Below, in pieces: positions 44,550-54,702 of a DNA stretch of 55,910 nucleotides. Location: positions 1 through 55,910 of the forward strand of contig ONLD01000007.1 in assembly GCA_900318565.1 (NCBI GenBank). The letters run 5' to 3'. The DNA is from an uncultured Bacteroidales bacterium. Its GTDB lineage: Bacteria; Bacteroidota; Bacteroidia; Bacteroidales; UBA932. The notes under the pieces were generated by a model. That model had not been told where the DNA came from and ran no database searches. It saw only the letters and a program-made list of their open reading frames with translations. Position 1 is the first letter of the stretch; every line of letters begins with the position of its first letter. A program made the translations under genes and the position numbers.

Positions 44550-46004
44550 TTAAACCTGAGGGAAGGGGAAAATCAGAGTAAGGAGGAAGTATCCGAGCAC
44601 GAAGCCCACGACACCCACGATGATGCCGATCTTGGTCATATCGGAAGTCTTCACCAGGCCCGTCGAAGATGCGATGGCATTCGGAGGGGTGGAAATCGGG
44701 AAGAGCATAGCCAGGGACGCGCAGACCGCGATGAACGGAATCATAGCGTTCATACCGCCGAGAGCCACGAACTGGGCGTTGTTGGCGGCCGAAGGATCTG
44801 CCATAGCCGTACCGACGACCACGAGGATAGGCACGAGGAGCGCCGCGGTGGCGGAGTTGCTGATGAAGTTGGAGAGGAAGTAGCAGATGAGGCCTGCGAT
44901 GATCATCACGACGACGACGTTCATTGCGCTGAACGGGATGGCGTTGATGAGCGTTGCGGCAAGACCTGTCTTGTTGAGTCCGGTACCGAGGGCGAAGCCG
45001 CCGGCGACCAGCCAGAGCACGCTCCAGTTGATTTCCTTGATGTCATCCTTGCCGAACACGCCGGTGCAGGTATAGACTGCGAGAGGGATGAGGGCAACGA
45101 TATTGGAGTTGATGCCGGTCAGGGATTCGGTGACCCAGAGGAGGATGGTCACGAAGAAGGTGATCCAGGCCACATAGGTCTTCCAGTCTTTCTTGGTCTC
45201 CTTGACCTCTATCTTTAGCTCGATCTTGTCGGACTTGAAGGGGAAGAAAAGCTGCAGGAGCACCCAGGCGAGGAGTATCATCACAATCACGAAAGGCACC
45301 ATACGGGCCATCCAGGGGCCGAAGCCGATCTGGTAGCCGGCGTTCTCGAGGGCGCCGATGGCGATGGCGTTGGGAGGCGTACCGATGGGGGTGCCGATAC
45401 CGCCGAGGTTGGCCGCCACGGGGATGGAAAGGGCGAGGCCCACCTTGCCGGTTTCATTGTCCGGGAGTGCCTTGAGCACGGGGGCGAGGAAGGCGAGCAT
45501 CATAGCGGCAGTGGCCGTATTGCTCATAAACATCGAGAAAATTGCGATGACGATGAGGAATCCCAGCAGCACCATCTTGGGCTTCTTGCCGAAAATTCCG
45601 AGCAAGCTCTTTGCCATCACCGCGTCCATACCGTACTTGGAAGCGACGATTGCGAGCACGAAACCGCCCATAAAGAGCATCACCACAGGGTCGGCAAAAG
45701 ACGCCATAATGCTCTTGTAGTCCACGAGCGTACCGGCCTCGGGGCGGCACATAAATGCCAGACCCTTGTTGGATACCGTAAGGAGCATCACAACGATTAC
45801 GATTAGCGAAGTGGTCCAGTTGGGGATGATTTCAAACATCCACATAAGCGCGGCGAAAACGAAAATTGCGATCATACGCTGCTGAACCGGGGTAAGGTCC
45901 GCGATACCGAATGTCGAGGTAGGGAGGGCCCACAGAAGGATTGTGACTATAAGCACGATGGGCAGAAGCACACAATACTTTACAGAAAACTTGCTGTTGG
46001 ACAT
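44550..46004 (-). CDS. DASS/SLC13-family sodium:anion symporter
   Basis: 484 residues, about eleven transmembrane segments in an inverted repeat. The duplicated signature is present in both halves: SNTATAAMM with TPPNAIAIG, and SNSATAALL with TPPNAIASS. The family carries succinate, fumarate, malate, citrate or sulfate with Na+; TPPNA and SNT/SNS motifs favour dicarboxylates. Forms an operon with the porin, divergent from the NapH-like gene. Confidence 0.92.
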   Translation of the reverse strand: MSNSKFSVKYCVLLPIVLIVTILLWALPTSTFGIADLTPVQQRMIAIFVFAALMWMFEIIPNWTTSLIVIVVMLLTVSNKGLAFMCRPEAGTLVDYKSIMASFADPVVMLFMGGFVLAIVASKYGMDAVMAKSLLGIFGKKPKMVLLGFLIVIAIFSMFMSNTATAAMMLAFLAPVLKALPDNETGKVGLALSIPVAANLGGIGTPIGTPPNAIAIGALENAGYQIGFGPWMARMVPFVIVMILLAWVLLQLFFPFKSDKIELKIEVKETKKDWKTYVAWITFFVTILLWVTESLTGINSNIVALIPLAVYTCTGVFGKDDIKEINWSVLWLVAGGFALGTGLNKTGLAATLINAIPFSAMNVVVVMIIAGLICYFLSNFISNSATAALLVPILVVVGTAMADPSAANNAQFVALGGMNAMIPFIAVCASLAMLFPISTPPNAIASSTGLVKTSDMTKIGIIVGVVGFVLGYFLLTLIFPFPQV

Positions 46005-46028
46005 ATTGATTTACAAATTTTGCGGACG

Positions 46029-46036
46029 CAAATTTA
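46029..46036 (-). promoter_or_regulatory. -7 box TAAATTTG for the DASS/porin operon
   Basis: Minus-strand TAAATTTG lies 24 nt before the ATG at 46004. Confidence 0.55.
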
Positions 46037-46073
46037 GCAATTATTTGTATTTGAACAAACGATTCCTTTTTCT

Positions 46074-46081
46074 TATATTTG
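46074..46081 (+). promoter_or_regulatory. -7 box TATATTTG for the NapH-like/S1-P1/GH2 operon
   Basis: TATATTTG ends six bases before the ATG at 46088. Confidence 0.6.
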
Positions 46082-46087
46082 TCAATT

Positions 46088-48109
46088 ATGAAATCGACTA
46101 TTCGTAAAAACTGGCCAAAGTACGTCCTTCAGTGGGGCGTGTTGGGAGCGTTGATCTTCTTCCTCTCTCCCCTTGCAACTAAAGTTTTCCCTAAACTCGC
46201 GCCTTCCGACCCGGAGGCGTGGTGCCCCCTGGGAGGCCTGGAGGCCCTGACAACCTATGTGACCAGGGGCTCGCTCCCCTGCTCGATGAGTTCATCGCAA
46301 ATCTTGATGGGCATACTGCTCGCGGCGGCCGTAATCCTCTTCGGAAAGCTGTTCTGCGCATACCTGTGCCCCATCGGCACGCTTGAAGACCTGCTGACCA
46401 AAATCCGCAAGAGCCTCGGTCTCGGCGGGCTGGAATTCAAGAGCGGCTCGTTTGCCGACAAGGCCCTGCGCCTCGTCAAGTACGCCCTGCTCTTCTGGAT
46501 TTTCTATTCCACGGCCACGGCCAGCGAGCTGCTTTGCCGCAAGTTCGACCCGTACTATGCGGTAGCCACCGGTTTCAAGGGCGAAATCGTGCTCTGGATG
46601 AGCATAGTGAGCCTCGCGCTCGTGGTAGTGGGCGGATTCTTCATCAAGCGCTTCTTCTGCCGCTATATATGCCCGCTGGGCGCAGCAGCCAACAGCTTCC
46701 GTTTCTGGCTTCCGCTGCTGTGTCTCGGGCTTGTCTGGTGGGCGGTCAGCCTCCTGGGCGTAGTGCTCCCCTGGTGGATACTGCTCGCGGCTTTCTGCCT
46801 GCTTGGCTACCTGCTCGAGATTCTCTACCGCAAGCCCAAACTCCAGCTGCTGCACGTGATTTACGATGACGACAGCTGCACGCGCCGCTGCTACACCTGC
46901 CGCAAGAACTGCCCCTACAACATCGACATTCCCGGCAGCGGCGGCATCGTGACCGACGTGGACTGCACCCTCTGCGGCGAGTGTATAGCATCCTGCCCCA
47001 GCCAGGCCATCAGCTTCGGAGTAGTGACCAAGCCGGTGGGCGGTGGCATCGGGCGTCTGCTGCCGGCGTTCCTCGTGGTCGTCCTGACCGCCCTGGGCAT
47101 CATCTTCGGCGGCCGCTTCGAAGTGCCTACGATTGACGAGAAGTGGGGCATCGAAGAAGGAATGGAGCTCAAGACGCTGCGCATCGAGAATCTGACGAGC
47201 GTGCACTGCTACGGCAGTTCTATGGCTTTTAAGGGCAAGATGGAGAAGGTGCGCGGCGTGCACGGAGTCAAGACCTACGCCGGCTCGCATACCGTAGTAC
47301 TGACCTACGACCCGTCCAAGACCAACGAAGAAAAGCTCCTGGAAGACATCTACGAGCCTTCGCATTTCCGCGTCAACTCTCCCGACCCCAAGGAATACAA
47401 GGAGCTAAAAATCCAGACCATCCGCACCGAGCATATGCCCAACCGCACCGACCTCAACTACCTCGGGCTGCAGATGCGCCTGACGGGAAAGAAGGTCTAT
47501 GGCCTCGAGTCCGAGTATGACTGCCCGCTTATCGTGCACGTATATTCCGACCCCGCCGAGGAGCTCGACGAAGACTGGTTCCGCGAAGTGGTGGAGAAGA
47601 AAGTGCTCGCTATGCCGATCCACGGCGGCGGCGTGAAGGAGACCCCGGTCGATTTCACCTTCATCCGCCTCGAGAAGGGGACCGGCAAAATCGGCATCGC
47701 AGAGTATCTGGAGCGTATGTTCGACCCGTTCTCCGCAGAATTCAACGGCCGTTACCCCTCCGCCGACACGACCATAGTCCGCAAGAGGGCCGAGGTCTAT
47801 GCCGGCCAGCCCCAGTACATCTATGAAATAACCGACCAGAACTACGAGAAGCCCATAATCAAGAGGGCTCTGCCTTTCCTGAGCAACCACCTCTCCAAGG
47901 AAGAAGGCGTCATCGGAGTGTACCTCAAACTCAACAAGGACCTGCTGCCGAGCATTCAGGTGCGTTTTGCCGCCCCGATGACCGCAGAGCGCGTCTGGGA
48001 GCTGATGACCCAGCCCGTATGGACCATCACCTACGCCAAGGACGACGTCCGCGAAGTGGATGCCAAGATGAAATTCGACAAACCCGGAATCTGCTACAAC
48101 TATGAATAA
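46088..48109 (+). CDS. NapH/NosR-type membrane ferredoxin fused to an HMA-like and a large soluble domain
   Basis: 673 residues. The membrane part (1-260) has about five to six helices with CPLGG and two C-x3-CP motifs (CAYLCPIG, CRYICPLG) of the NapH/CcoG kind. Two 4Fe-4S motifs follow (CYTCRKNCPYN, CTLCGECIASCP). After another helix comes a ferredoxin-fold segment resembling a heavy-metal domain (about 363-425) whose metal motif reads HCYGSS instead of a C-x2-C pair (Cys374). The final 240 residues are unassigned. It may move electrons across the membrane. It overlaps the S1/P1 nuclease gene by eight bases. Confidence 0.8.
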   Translation: MKSTIRKNWPKYVLQWGVLGALIFFLSPLATKVFPKLAPSDPEAWCPLGGLEALTTYVTRGSLPCSMSSSQILMGILLAAAVILFGKLFCAYLCPIGTLEDLLTKIRKSLGLGGLEFKSGSFADKALRLVKYALLFWIFYSTATASELLCRKFDPYYAVATGFKGEIVLWMSIVSLALVVVGGFFIKRFFCRYICPLGAAANSFRFWLPLLCLGLVWWAVSLLGVVLPWWILLAAFCLLGYLLEILYRKPKLQLLHVIYDDDSCTRRCYTCRKNCPYNIDIPGSGGIVTDVDCTLCGECIASCPSQAISFGVVTKPVGGGIGRLLPAFLVVVLTALGIIFGGRFEVPTIDEKWGIEEGMELKTLRIENLTSVHCYGSSMAFKGKMEKVRGVHGVKTYAGSHTVVLTYDPSKTNEEKLLEDIYEPSHFRVNSPDPKEYKELKIQTIRTEHMPNRTDLNYLGLQMRLTGKKVYGLESEYDCPLIVHVYSDPAEELDEDWFREVVEKKVLAMPIHGGGVKETPVDFTFIRLEKGTGKIGIAEYLERMFDPFSAEFNGRYPSADTTIVRKRAEVYAGQPQYIYEITDQNYEKPIIKRALPFLSNHLSKEEGVIGVYLKLNKDLLPSIQVRFAAPMTAERVWELMTQPVWTITYAKDDVREVDAKMKFDKPGICYNYE

Positions 48110-48953
48110 GAAATTGCTTTTGCTCCTGTGCTGCGCACTGCTGTGCTGCGGCACCGCGGCCGGATGGGGCCGTAAAGGCCACGCCACCATCGCCCGTATC
48201 GCGGAAAACCACCTGACCAAGACGACCAAGAAAAAGATTGCCGGCATTATGCACGGCGAGCCCATAAGCGGCTATGCCTCCTACGCCGACGACCACAAAG
48301 CCAGGCTACTGGTGGATATGGGTTTCGACCCCGTCGGAGGCGAGCCGCGCATCAACACCCTGCCGCACACCTTCGAAGCGAATATGGACTTCGAGCCCTT
48401 CCGCGGCATCAATGATGGCGGCCGCTACGTCAAGAACTGCATCCATTTCATCGAGCAGTACGCCTCCGACCTCAAGGACTACAAGGCCCTGGACGACTCG
48501 ACAGCCTTCACGGAACTGGTGCTGCTGGTGCACTTCGTGGGAGATATGCACTGCCCCGAGCACATCCGCTACAACCCCGACGATATGACGATAGGCTACT
48601 ACAAAGTCAATTTCCGCAAGGAAGACATCCGCTACCACACCATTTGGGACGATATGATCATAGAGATCAAGCATCCCTGGAGCTTCAGCGACCTTGCCTA
48701 TATGTTCGACTCCTGCTCCGAGGACGAGATAGCTGAAATCGTCAAGGGCGGTCCTTATGACTGGGGACGCGACATCGCAAAGTGCTGCTGGGTCACGCAC
48801 CAGGTAAAGCCGGGCGACGTGCTCACGATAGACTGGTACTACGACCAGCTGCCCCTGATGCGCTCGCAGCTCCGCAAGGCCGGATACCGCCTTGCCAAAG
48901 AACTCAATATGATTTTCGACCCCGCTTACGCGAGGAAACATAAGAACAAATAG
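48102..48953 (+). CDS. S1/P1-type nuclease (zinc-dependent)
   Basis: 283 residues; signal peptide to about Ala20, so Trp becomes near the mature N-terminus ([15 protein letters not shown]), as needed for zinc binding. Further zinc ligands are in [16 protein letters not shown] and [11 protein letters not shown] and a later HTIWDD. The family cuts single-stranded DNA/RNA and removes 3' phosphates; in the periplasm it would scavenge nucleotides and phosphate. It lies between the NapH-like and GH2 genes. Confidence 0.88.
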   Translation: MNKKLLLLLCCALLCCGTAAGWGRKGHATIARIAENHLTKTTKKKIAGIMHGEPISGYASYADDHKARLLVDMGFDPVGGEPRINTLPHTFEANMDFEPFRGINDGGRYVKNCIHFIEQYASDLKDYKALDDSTAFTELVLLVHFVGDMHCPEHIRYNPDDMTIGYYKVNFRKEDIRYHTIWDDMIIEIKHPWSFSDLAYMFDSCSEDEIAEIVKGGPYDWGRDIAKCCWVTHQVKPGDVLTIDWYYDQLPLMRSQLRKAGYRLAKELNMIFDPAYARKHKNK

Positions 48954-48954
48954 A

Positions 48955-50802
48955 ATGAGAAAGCTGATTCTTTCGGCAGCCGCTATGCTGCTTGCCCTGG
49001 GCGCCTCCGCGTGGGCGCCGAAAGGTGATTTGATAAAGACCCGCTGGGCCGCAGACGTGGATCCGTCCGCCCCGCTGCCCGAATACCCCCGCCCGCAGAT
49101 GGCCCGCGCCGACTGGATGAACCTCAACGGCCTCTGGGACTATGCCATCACCCCGGCGGATGCAGGCTACGAAAAAAGCGAGGGGCAGATTCTGGTGCCT
49201 TTCTGCGCAGAGAGTTCGCTGTCCGGGGTACAGCGTCACGTAGGTTCGGCCAACTGCCTCTGGTATGAGCGCAGCTTCAAAGTGCCCGCAAAGTGGAGAG
49301 GGCACGACGTGCTGCTGCACTTCGGCGCTGTGGACTGGAAGGCCCGGGTGTGGGTGAACGGCACCCTCGTCGGAGAGCACACCGGCGGCTATGCTCCTTT
49401 CTGCTTCAACATCACCCCCGCGCTCAAGAAATCAGGCAAGCAGACGATACGCGTATGCGTGTGGGATGCTTCCGACGAGGGTTTCCAGCCCCGCGGCAAG
49501 CAGATTGAGCACACGCACGGCATCTGGTACACGCCCGTGACCGGCATCTGGCAGACCGTGTGGATGGAGCCCGTGTCTCCCAAGGCCCACATCAGTTCCT
49601 ACCTGCCCGTCTGGGACGCCGCCACCTCCACCCTGAAGGTCTCGGTGCAGGCCGAGGGACAGTACGACGAAGCCCGCGTGGAACTTAGCTACAGAGGCAC
49701 TCCCGTCGGAAGCGGCGAGTCCATCAAAATCGACTCCCCCCGCCTCTGGAGCCCCGACAGCCCCAACCTCTACGACCTCAAGATCACGCTGCTCGGCGGC
49801 GGCAAGGTACTTGACACCGTGGACGGCTACACCTGCCTCCGCACCGTATCCGTCATCGCAGATCCCAAGCCCGACCGCAACGTGAATTCCTACAAGCGCA
49901 TAGGCCTCAACGGCGAGCGCACTTTCTTCTTCGGTCCCCTGGACCAGGGCTGGTGGCCCGACGGCCTGTACACCGCCCCCACCGACGAAGCTCTCAAGTA
50001 CGACATCGTGAAGGTCAAGAACTGGGGCTGGAATATGATACGCAAGCACATCAAAGTGGAGCCCGCCCGTTGGTACTACTGGTGCGACGTGCTGGGCGTC
50101 AGCGTGTGGCAGGATATGCCCTGCATTGCCGACCACAGCAGCAAGACCAATGCGTACCGCAAGCCTGAAATAGCCGCTATGCAGTCCAACGAGTGGCAGC
50201 GAGACAGCTTCCTGGGCGGTACCGACTGCATCGTGCCTCAGGAGTGGAAAGACAATTATTATAAGGAATGGGGCGAAATCATCGACGCCCTGAAGGTCTT
50301 CCAGTGCATTACGGTGTGGGTGCCGTTCAACGAAGCCTGGGGCCAGTTCGATACTCCGGCAGTAGTGAAATTCACCCGCGGCAAAGACTCCACAAGGCTC
50401 GTCAACGAGGCCTCCGGCGGCAACTACGCCTTTGCCGGAGACATCATCGACACCCACCACTACGCCTGCCCGGCAATGAACAACTTCGAAGCCAAGTTCA
50501 TCAACGTGCTGGGCGAATACGGCGGTCTCGGCTACCCCGTGCCCGGCCATCTCTGGCAGCAGGACAAGAACTGGGGCTACGGCAAGGTGCTTGAGAACGG
50601 GAAGCAGGTCCAGGATCTTTACGACGGTTTTGCCGAAATGCTCAAGGTTTTCATCAGCACCGGCTGCGCCGCCGCAGTCTATACCCAGATTACCGACGTG
50701 GAAATCGAAGTCAACGGCATTATGACCTATGACCGCGAGGTGGTGAAGGTGGACGAGAAGAAGTTCAGGGAGACTAACCTCAGCGTAATCAGGGCATTAT
50801 GA
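48955..50802 (+). CDS. Glycoside hydrolase family 2 (beta-galactosidase/mannosidase clan)
   Basis: 615 residues with signal peptide ([12 protein letters not shown]). Sugar-binding domain (about 50-200, with [26 protein letters not shown] in it), an immunoglobulin-like domain, and a TIM barrel. The likely acid/base is Glu460 ([10 protein letters not shown]) and the nucleophile is Glu521 (LGEYGG). Substrate not certain. Starts one base after the S1/P1 gene and overlaps the next lipoprotein gene by ATGA. Confidence 0.9.
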   Translation: MRKLILSAAAMLLALGASAWAPKGDLIKTRWAADVDPSAPLPEYPRPQMARADWMNLNGLWDYAITPADAGYEKSEGQILVPFCAESSLSGVQRHVGSANCLWYERSFKVPAKWRGHDVLLHFGAVDWKARVWVNGTLVGEHTGGYAPFCFNITPALKKSGKQTIRVCVWDASDEGFQPRGKQIEHTHGIWYTPVTGIWQTVWMEPVSPKAHISSYLPVWDAATSTLKVSVQAEGQYDEARVELSYRGTPVGSGESIKIDSPRLWSPDSPNLYDLKITLLGGGKVLDTVDGYTCLRTVSVIADPKPDRNVNSYKRIGLNGERTFFFGPLDQGWWPDGLYTAPTDEALKYDIVKVKNWGWNMIRKHIKVEPARWYYWCDVLGVSVWQDMPCIADHSSKTNAYRKPEIAAMQSNEWQRDSFLGGTDCIVPQEWKDNYYKEWGEIIDALKVFQCITVWVPFNEAWGQFDTPAVVKFTRGKDSTRLVNEASGGNYAFAGDIIDTHHYACPAMNNFEAKFINVLGEYGGLGYPVPGHLWQQDKNWGYGKVLENGKQVQDLYDGFAEMLKVFISTGCAAAVYTQITDVEIEVNGIMTYDREVVKVDEKKFRETNLSVIRAL

Positions 50803-51767
50803 AGAAATTGATTTTTGCCGGCGCCCTCCTTGCGCTCTTCCTCGGGTGCGAGAGCATAATCCAGCGGCCTGTGCCGTCGTACCTGTTTTCCTTCAAGGAC
50901 TTCCCCCGCAACACCCAGGGATGCGCCATCGACAAGGGCTATTTCTTCAGCCTCCAGGACGGGGGCTGGTGCAACGTGTTCGACCTCCGCATACTCAAGC
51001 CCGTGGCTCAGTTCCCTCTGGCCTCCCAGGGCAAGCAGAACCACGCCAACGTTGCCTTCTTCGGTCCTGACCGCTACGACGACTCGGACAAGTTCCCGCT
51101 GCTGTACGTATCCCAGTGCAAGAGCAAGCCCGTGACGGAGATAGGCCTTCCGCTGACCGATTCCCTGTCCCGCCTGCTGTTCGTGGAGAGGATTCTGACG
51201 GATGAAACCGGCGTGCCCTTCGGCTCGGAGCTGGTGCAGATTATCAGTTACGAGCCCTCGCAATGGAACTCCCGCCTATGGGCTGCCGATTCCGGGGACC
51301 CTTCGCACATCTGGTGCTACGGCAACACCACCGGCAACGAAGCTCCCGGCAACCACATCGTCCTGCAGAAGTTCGACCTCCCGGAGTTCACGCCCGACAA
51401 GTTCCTGGTGGAGCTCAGGGACTCGAATGTACTGGAGTCCCTGAATTTCGACGATCTGTTGCCGCGCTCTTCCCGCGGGCCCCAGAATGCCATCATTCAG
51501 GGAGCCTTCATCAATGAAGGCATCCTGTTCCTCCCCTGCGGCGTGGGTTCGGAGAAGCACCCCAACGAGTTCTTCTATGCCGGCCTGCCCGGCACCCGCT
51601 ACGAAGGCCGCTACGGGCATTTCGACTTCACGGACGTGATGGCCTGCGAGCCCGAGGACCTGGATATCTGGGAAGGACAGCTTTACTGCCCCTGCAATAC
51701 AGATACGGCAGGCTGCGTTTACAGTCTGCCGTACAGGGACTTTGTCCGCGCAATGATGCGGAAATAA
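50799..51767 (+). CDS. Lipoprotein of unknown function, possibly beta-propeller
   Basis: 322 residues; signal ending ALFLGCES. The repeated short strands with aromatic ends ([34 protein letters not shown]) suggest a propeller, but no known motif is clear. It overlaps the GH2 stop by four bases and is last in that operon, so it may bind the same glycan. Its stop directly abuts the coiled-coil gene on the other strand. Confidence 0.75.
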   Translation: MKKLIFAGALLALFLGCESIIQRPVPSYLFSFKDFPRNTQGCAIDKGYFFSLQDGGWCNVFDLRILKPVAQFPLASQGKQNHANVAFFGPDRYDDSDKFPLLYVSQCKSKPVTEIGLPLTDSLSRLLFVERILTDETGVPFGSELVQIISYEPSQWNSRLWAADSGDPSHIWCYGNTTGNEAPGNHIVLQKFDLPEFTPDKFLVELRDSNVLESLNFDDLLPRSSRGPQNAIIQGAFINEGILFLPCGVGSEKHPNEFFYAGLPGTRYEGRYGHFDFTDVMACEPEDLDIWEGQLYCPCNTDTAGCVYSLPYRDFVRAMMRK

Positions 51768-52355
51768 CTACTCAAAATCTTTTGAGGCCTCCGCTGCTGC
51801 CTGCTTCTGAAGCTTCTGGCTGCTCCGGAGGTTCTTTTTGCTCTCGTTCATATCGCGGCGGGCGCTGCGGGTGTCTTTGCGGAGGGCAGAAATCTCCTTG
51901 CGGGAGGCGTTGATGCTCTTCTGGTGATTCTGTATCAGCTTATTAATGCGGGAGACTTCATTCCTGTCTTTCTTGACATCGCTTTTCATCAGCTTGGCCT
52001 TTTCCTGGGCCGCCTTGATTTCGCTTTCGTCAGCGGCGTTCTTTTTAAGGGACTTGACAGTCTCGTTCTGGAGCTTAAGAGCCTCCTGGCTGCTCTTCTG
52101 GACATCCTTGGCGGCATTCAGGTCCACCTTCAGGCGGTCGATGATGCTCTGCTCGCGGTTGATGTCGGCCTGGAGCTTGTCGATTGCACGGTTATTGACG
52201 CGCTGACGGTCCTGATAGTTCTGGGTCGCGTTCTGGACCGCCTGCTTATTCTGCTGTACAAGCACGTCAAGATCCTGAGATCCACCCGTGTTCTGCGCGA
52301 AAGCGGCTATACCGCAAAGCAGCAGTGCTGCACTGATAAGAATTGTCTTTTTCAT
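51768..52355 (-). CDS. Periplasmic coiled-coil protein
   Basis: 195 residues from ATG 52355; signal peptide ending CGIAAFAQ. The mature protein is almost all charged heptad text (RLKVDLNAAKDVQKSSQEAL, SRINKLIQNHQKSINASRKE), so a long coiled coil. No enzymatic motif; function unknown. The earlier in-frame start at 52445 overlaps the rmuC promoter and lies before the -7 box. Confidence 0.82.
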   Translation of the reverse strand: MKKTILISAALLLCGIAAFAQNTGGSQDLDVLVQQNKQAVQNATQNYQDRQRVNNRAIDKLQADINREQSIIDRLKVDLNAAKDVQKSSQEALKLQNETVKSLKKNAADESEIKAAQEKAKLMKSDVKKDRNEVSRINKLIQNHQKSINASRKEISALRKDTRSARRDMNESKKNLRSSQKLQKQAAAEASKDFE

Positions 52356-52378
52356 TTTCCTTCTAATGATAATACTTG

Positions 52379-52386
52379 CAAAAGTA
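52379..52386 (-). promoter_or_regulatory. -7 box TACTTTTG for the coiled-coil protein gene
   Basis: Minus-strand TACTTTTG, 23 nt before the ATG at 52355. Confidence 0.5.
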
Positions 52387-52419
52387 CGAATAATCCAATA
52401 AAAAACGAATGAAAAATGT

Positions 52420-52427
52420 ATCTTTGC
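52420..52427 (+). promoter_or_regulatory. -7 box TATCTTTG for rmuC
   Basis: TATCTTTG, 23 nt before the rmuC ATG at 52451. It lies inside a longer open frame beginning at 52409, which shows that this earlier start is not used. Confidence 0.55.
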
Positions 52428-52450
52428 AATACAGACCAAACGCAAAGGAT

Positions 52451-53755
52451 ATGGATGATATTATATTGGTAGCAATAATAGCTTCGGCAATCATCATCGC
52501 CCTCGTCATAGCCTGGATTGTTTCAGCCGGCAAGGCCAGGGCTTCCTTCAGGGAGGCCCTGAGCGGCAAGGAAGCGGAACTCATAAGGAAGGAGGCGGAA
52601 GTACGCACGGCCGAGGCGCTGCTAGCCAGCGAGAAAGCCCGGCACGAGGAGGCCCTGGAGGAGATAAAAGAGAACAACGCCAAGGCCATAGAGGCCGCGA
52701 AGACCGCCCTCGCGCTGGAAAACGAGAAGATTCTCAAGGCCCGCGAGGAAGCCCTGAAGAAGGAGGCGGCCGAGACAATGAAGTCCATCACGGGCGGCCT
52801 GGACCAGAATATCAAAGATATGAAGGAAGCCTTCGAGGCGCAGAAAAAGTCCCACGCCGAGGAGAGTTCCTCCATCAAGACGCAATTTGCCGAGACGGTC
52901 AAGCACCTGCGCGAGCAGACTGAATCCATAGGCAACCAGGCGGAAGACCTGGCCAAAGCGCTTAAGGGACAGAACAAAATCCAGGGCAACTTCGGGGAGA
53001 CCATACTCGAAAATATGCTCAAGGACCAGGGCCTGCGGGAAGGCCACGACTACGAGTCCGAATACTGGCTCCGGGACAAGAACGGCAACCTGATGCGCAA
53101 CGAAGAGACAGGCAAGATGATGCGCCCGGACTTTGTCCTGCACTTCCCCGACGAGACGGACATCCTCATAGACTCGAAAATGTCTCTCTCCGCCCTGACC
53201 GACTACTTTGCCGCGGATACGGATGAAGGGCGCGAAGAAGCGGCCCTGCGCAATCTCGAATCGGTCCGCAACCACATCAAGGAACTCACCGGCAAAGAGT
53301 ACCAGAAGTACATAGTCGGCCGCAAGACCCTCGACTACGTGATTATGTTCATCCCCAACTACAGCGCCTGGCAGCTGGCGAAGATGAAGGATCCCGACCT
53401 CTTCTCCTGGGCGTTCGAGCGCAACGTACTCGTGACCACGGAAGAGACGCTGATTCCGTTCCTCCGCCTCATCAGAAGCGCCTGGGTGCAGAAGGAGCAG
53501 ATGGAGAACATCGCAGAAATCGTGGACGCGGCGCAGAATATGGTCGACCGGGTGGCACTTTTCTGCGAGGAAAACGCCAAGGTGGAAAGCTCCCTGGAAG
53601 CAGTGCTGAAGAACTTGAAGAAGAACTCCGCCCGCCTCGTGGAAAGTCCGCAGAGCATCGTCGGCGCCGCCTGGAAAGCCGTCAACCACGGCATCAAGCA
53701 GCCCGCTAAGCACACCCTTCCCCCCGTCGGCCCCGCACTCCCGCCCGAAGAATAA
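52451..53755 (+). CDS. rmuC: DNA recombination protein RmuC
   Basis: 434 residues from ATG 52451: one N-terminal membrane helix (about 4-24), a long coiled coil (about 30-180) and the RmuC core with GNFGETILENMLKDQGL, LHFPDETDILIDSKM and YVIMFIPNYSAW. The core resembles restriction-nuclease folds and limits inversion of short inverted repeats. Divergent from the coiled-coil gene. Confidence 0.92.
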   Translation: MDDIILVAIIASAIIIALVIAWIVSAGKARASFREALSGKEAELIRKEAEVRTAEALLASEKARHEEALEEIKENNAKAIEAAKTALALENEKILKAREEALKKEAAETMKSITGGLDQNIKDMKEAFEAQKKSHAEESSSIKTQFAETVKHLREQTESIGNQAEDLAKALKGQNKIQGNFGETILENMLKDQGLREGHDYESEYWLRDKNGNLMRNEETGKMMRPDFVLHFPDETDILIDSKMSLSALTDYFAADTDEGREEAALRNLESVRNHIKELTGKEYQKYIVGRKTLDYVIMFIPNYSAWQLAKMKDPDLFSWAFERNVLVTTEETLIPFLRLIRSAWVQKEQMENIAEIVDAAQNMVDRVALFCEENAKVESSLEAVLKNLKKNSARLVESPQSIVGAAWKAVNHGIKQPAKHTLPPVGPALPPEE

Positions 53756-53812
53756 TCCTATGTCTTTGGTGAAGATGCAAGTAATCAGCAAAACACTAAA
53801 TCAAGAAACAAT

Positions 53813-54652
53813 ATGAAACAATACGAGACAATAAACCTATCAGATTATACATACAGCGGCGAAGGAGGGCAAGGCGTTGCCTACACCCACAAAAGCGAAA
53901 AGCGTCTTGCGAAACTCTTCAATCCCGGGTTCAACGCCGATTTTGCCGTCAAGGAATTCGAGATGGCCTGCGTCGCATACGAGCTTGGCGTCCCCACTCC
54001 GAAGCCCTTCCGCCTCATAACTGACGGGCAGCGCGTAGGTACGGAATACGAGCTGATAGAGCACAAGCGCTCCTTCTGCCGCATCATCTCGGAGGAGCCT
54101 CAGAGGATGGAAGAAATCAGCCTCCGTTTTGCCGAGGCCTGCAGGGAACTGCATTCTACGAAGGCCGATACCGCCCGCATCCCCTCTATGAAGGCCCGTA
54201 TGCGGGATTTCTACGCCACGGACGGCGTAGCCCCCGCTTTTTTCGCCGAGGAAGTGCTTCGCCTTCTGGAGCAGATTCCGGATACCCCCTGCTGTCTGCA
54301 CGGAGATATGCAGATAGGCAATATCATTACGGACGGGAAGAGGACGCTGTGGATTGACATAGGCCAGTTTGCATACGGCGCTCCCGAATGGGACCTGGGC
54401 CTATGCTGGAGAATCAGCCAGATAACCGACAATAAGATGCTCGACCACCTCTTCCATTTGACCTCGGAACAGATGCAGCAGCACTGGAACCTGTTCGCCC
54501 CGGCCTACTACGGCATCGAGCCTGAAAATATCGGCGAAAAAATCAGCAAACTGCTGCCTTACTTCGCTATCAAGGCAGCATATATGCACTACCTGACCCG
54601 CCACCAGCCCATCGCCCCCGACCGTGCCGAGCAGATGCTGGAGATGCTATAA
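53813..54652 (+). CDS. Aminoglycoside phosphotransferase-fold kinase (TIGR02172-like)
   Basis: 279 residues. Kinase-like fold: GEGGQGVAYTHK near the N-terminus, catalytic loop HGDMQIGNII and metal-binding IDIGQFAYGAPEWDLG. The overall pattern resembles a small-molecule kinase group first named in Fibrobacter (TIGR02172). Substrate unknown; true antibiotic resistance is not implied. Followed by the terminator shared with tRNA-Pro. Confidence 0.8.
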   Translation: MKQYETINLSDYTYSGEGGQGVAYTHKSEKRLAKLFNPGFNADFAVKEFEMACVAYELGVPTPKPFRLITDGQRVGTEYELIEHKRSFCRIISEEPQRMEEISLRFAEACRELHSTKADTARIPSMKARMRDFYATDGVAPAFFAEEVLRLLEQIPDTPCCLHGDMQIGNIITDGKRTLWIDIGQFAYGAPEWDLGLCWRISQITDNKMLDHLFHLTSEQMQQHWNLFAPAYYGIEPENIGEKISKLLPYFAIKAAYMHYLTRHQPIAPDRAEQMLEML

Positions 54653-54659
54653 AACAAAA

Positions 54660-54689
54660 CAAGCACCTACTGATATTCGTAAGTGCTTG
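54660..54689 (-). terminator. Terminator of tRNA-Pro (possibly two-way)
   Basis: CAAGCAC (54660-54666) pairs with GTGCTTG (54683-54689), extended inward by three further pairs. On the minus strand it is followed by TTTTGTTTT, so it ends tRNA-Pro transcription; the APH-like gene ends just before it on the plus strand. Confidence 0.75.
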
Positions 54690-54702
54690 ATTTTCACCTT
54701 TG

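Noticed and set aside
49432-50550. 372-codon minus-strand frame opposite the GH2 gene
   Set aside because: Antisense to a gene with both catalytic Glu residues in place.
53813-54652. Antibiotic (aminoglycoside) resistance gene
   Set aside because: Only the kinase fold is shared; the pattern matches a broad uncharacterised group, with no mobile context.
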